From an uncultured Clostridia bacterium (GTDB lineage: Bacteria > Bacillota > Clostridia > Oscillospirales > Acutalibacteraceae): a stretch of 5,817 nt of DNA. The translations under genes and the position numbers were made by a program. Shown piece by piece: positions 4,822-5,817 of this stretch. Position 1 is the stretch's first letter. Each line of letters starts with the position of its first letter. The notes under the pieces were generated by a model. It was not told the DNA's origin. It saw nothing but the letters and a program-made list of their open reading frames with translations, and did no database searches. Location: the NCBI GenBank assembly GCA_937875885.1, contig CALEIO010000163.1, forward strand, positions 1 through 5,817. Reading direction: 5' to 3'.

Positions 4822-5145
4822 ATGAATAAAGAAGATATACTTGCAAAAAGCAGGGAAGACAATAAAAATGCTGACGAAAGAGAACTGCAAGTTCGTTTAA
4901 GAGCCAACAACATAGCAAAAGCCATAGGTGTTGCAGTTGCTTTTCTGCTGGTGTTTGTTGAGGGTGTGTTTCTGAACAGACCTGAAATCGGCTGGACTGC
5001 TATGACCATCGCATTTGCAATGAATACTCTGGAAACGTGGATTGTATTTTTTGCCACAAAAAAGAAAACAGAGATTTTCACCCTCATACTCAACCCTGCA
5101 ATTCTGGTTGGCTCAATCCTTATGCTCATAAAGGTGCTGCTGTAA
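4822..5145 (+). CDS. Small three-helix membrane protein partnered with an HTH regulator
   Basis: The 107-aa product has a charged N-terminal segment, MNKEDILAKSREDNKNADERE, then about three membrane helices: residues 31-51, 57-78 and 86-106. The loop KKKTE after helix 2 suggests a cytoplasmic side. It resembles a family of uncharacterised Firmicutes proteins, possibly DUF6442, often found beside small Xre regulators; that name is from memory and not certain. I chose ATG 4822 because AAGGAG lies at 4808-4813, eight bases upstream. The in-frame ATGs further up (4768, 4774) lie within the promoter. It is separated from the HTH gene by a single base, implying translational coupling. The function is unknown. 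By analogy with such pairs it could sense or modulate the regulator, but nothing in the sequence proves this. Confidence 0.85.
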   Translation: MNKEDILAKSREDNKNADERELQVRLRANNIAKAIGVAVAFLLVFVEGVFLNRPEIGWTAMTIAFAMNTLETWIVFFATKKKTEIFTLILNPAILVGSILMLIKVLL

Positions 5146-5146
5146 G

Positions 5147-5356
5147 ATGAAAGAATCATTGACACTTAAAAACCGAATTAAAGAAACCCGAGCAAAGTCT
5201 GGCTTATCCCAATCTCAACTTGCCGAAATGGTAGGCGTATCACGCAATACCATAAGTTCCATTGAAACAGGACAATTCAGTCCCACCGCAAAGCTTGCAT
5301 ACATTATATGCATTGCTCTGGACAAAAAGTTTGAGGAACTCTTTTATTTTGATTAA
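5147..5356 (+). CDS. Xre/Cro-C1-type HTH transcriptional regulator
   Basis: The 69-aa protein is essentially one HTH_3 domain: LKNRIKETRAKSGLSQSQLAEMVGVSRNTISSIETGQFSPTAKLAYIICIALDKKFEELFYFD. The helix-turn-helix is about residues 21-40, with the recognition helix SRNTISSIE, followed by the family's G-Q-x-x-P-x-x-x-L-A segment. There is no ligand-binding or oligomerisation domain beyond the short C-terminal tail. Proteins of this size act as dimeric repressors, often of their own operon. Its ATG lies one base after the stop of the membrane-protein gene, with AAGGTG at 5131-5136 as a modest ribosome binding site inside that gene. The paired dyads at 4755-4774 and 4789-4808 are natural candidates for its operators. 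An intrinsic terminator follows. Confidence 0.93.
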   Translation: MKESLTLKNRIKETRAKSGLSQSQLAEMVGVSRNTISSIETGQFSPTAKLAYIICIALDKKFEELFYFD

Positions 5357-5374
5357 AACGTAAAAATATCACAT

Positions 5375-5409
5375 AAGGTCTGCTTATCTATTAAAGAAAA
5401 GCAGACCTT
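5375..5409 (+). terminator. Intrinsic terminator after the HTH gene
   Basis: AAGGTCTGCTT (5375-5385) pairs perfectly with AAGCAGACCTT (5399-5409), an 11-bp stem with a 13-nt loop, followed by TTAGTTTATAT. It starts 18 bp after the HTH stop codon. The opposite strand reads ATGTGATATTTTT after the stem, so it may also weakly stop the convergent LysR-family gene. Confidence 0.85.
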
Positions 5410-5423
5410 TTAGTTTATATCAT

Positions 5424-5817
5424 TTATTTTTTCTCTGTAAGCAAACGGATTGCATAGTCCGCATAAGGAGTTCTAACCTGACCACGTCTGGTAACCACAA
5501 CGGGCTGACGCGAGTAGGTGCTGTTCTTAACCACATACAAAGAAAGATTATTGTCAAGATTCTGGCTGTGAACAAACTGCAAAGGCAGCAATGCCACACC
5601 CACACCTGCACTTGCCATATTCCAGGCAGAGGTAACACCCATCACCTCAGCTGCAATAGCAGGATAAACATCGGTTGCTGAACACAAGCCGTCAAACAGC
5701 TGACGCAACTCCTGACCGGGACTCAACACTACAAAAGGCAGATCCTTCACCTGCTGAAAATCCACTGCAGGGAAATCCCCTTCAGCAGCCACAGGCAATT
5801 TCCTCACCATACTGTTG
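5424..5817 (-). CDS. LysR-family transcriptional regulator, C-terminal part (cut by window edge)
   Basis: The 130 visible residues match the second half of a LysR substrate-binding domain. VRKLPVAAEGDFPAVDFQQVKDLPFVVLSPGQELRQLFDGLC is the segment entering subdomain II. It is followed by a stretch with YPAIAAEVMGVTSAWNMASAGVGVALLPLQFV, in which the AGxGVALLP motif is the family hallmark. The N-terminal winged-HTH DNA-binding domain and half the effector domain lie beyond the right edge, so target and effector cannot be judged. The frame is open to the end of the window and the stop is TAA at 5424-5426. It converges on the HTH gene with a terminator between. The ending LLTEKK is compact, as is usual for the family. 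Confidence 0.88.
   Translation of the reverse strand, partial: NSMVRKLPVAAEGDFPAVDFQQVKDLPFVVLSPGQELRQLFDGLCSATDVYPAIAAEVMGVTSAWNMASAGVGVALLPLQFVHSQNLDNNLSLYVVKNSTYSRQPVVVTRRGQVRTPYADYAIRLLTEKK

Noticed and set aside
4785..5165. 126-codon minus-strand frame opposite the small membrane protein and HTH genes
   Set aside because: Its start lies inside the HTH gene without a ribosome binding site, and the plus-strand genes are well supported.
1..5817. CRISPR array, insertion sequence, attachment site or prophage
   Set aside because: No regularly spaced direct repeats, transposase, integrase, terminal inverted repeats or phage genes were seen.

Overview
The window looks like a chromosomal segment from a low-to-moderate GC Gram-positive bacterium of the Clostridia, possibly the Ruminococcus/Oscillospiraceae group. 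The evidence is the gene order rpmG-secE-nusG-rplK-rplA, the short SecE, strong GGAGG ribosome binding sites, consensus sigma-A-type promoters and the style of the proteins. The genus assignment is an impression from protein sequence only.

Left part (1-1950, minus strand): one transcription unit for translation, secretion and transcription-elongation genes. It starts at a near-consensus promoter (1919-1947) and reads rpmG (L33), secE, nusG, rplK (L11) and the first 83 codons of rplA (L1), which runs off the left edge. The gaps before rplK and before rplA each contain an RNA fold with the same design: GUGG-GA-GGA on the 5' side and UCC-GC..AA-CCAC on the 3' side. It resembles the L1 binding site of 23S rRNA and lies 5-7 nt upstream of the ribosome binding site. 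I read these as two L1 autoregulatory sites, one per cistron. This is the most interesting signal in the window.

Middle part (1950-4010): a roughly 330-bp divergent intergenic region, then on the plus strand a cysteine-rich FliB-type lysine N-methylase homologue followed 32 bp later by an MscS-type mechanosensitive channel. The pair ends at a strong stem-loop terminator that also serves the convergent gene on the other side.

Right part (4009-5817): a minus-strand isoprenylcysteine methyltransferase-family membrane protein. Divergent from it is a two-gene plus-strand module: a 107-aa three-helix membrane protein and a 69-aa Xre/Cro-type HTH regulator, separated by one base. The promoter of this module carries two operator-like dyads of identical 8-4-8 layout, 34 bp apart, one over the promoter and one over the ribosome binding site. 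This suggests autorepression by the small HTH protein. After a second terminator, the C-terminal part of a LysR-family regulator runs off the right edge on the minus strand.

I saw no rRNA, tRNA, insertion sequence, CRISPR array or prophage gene.
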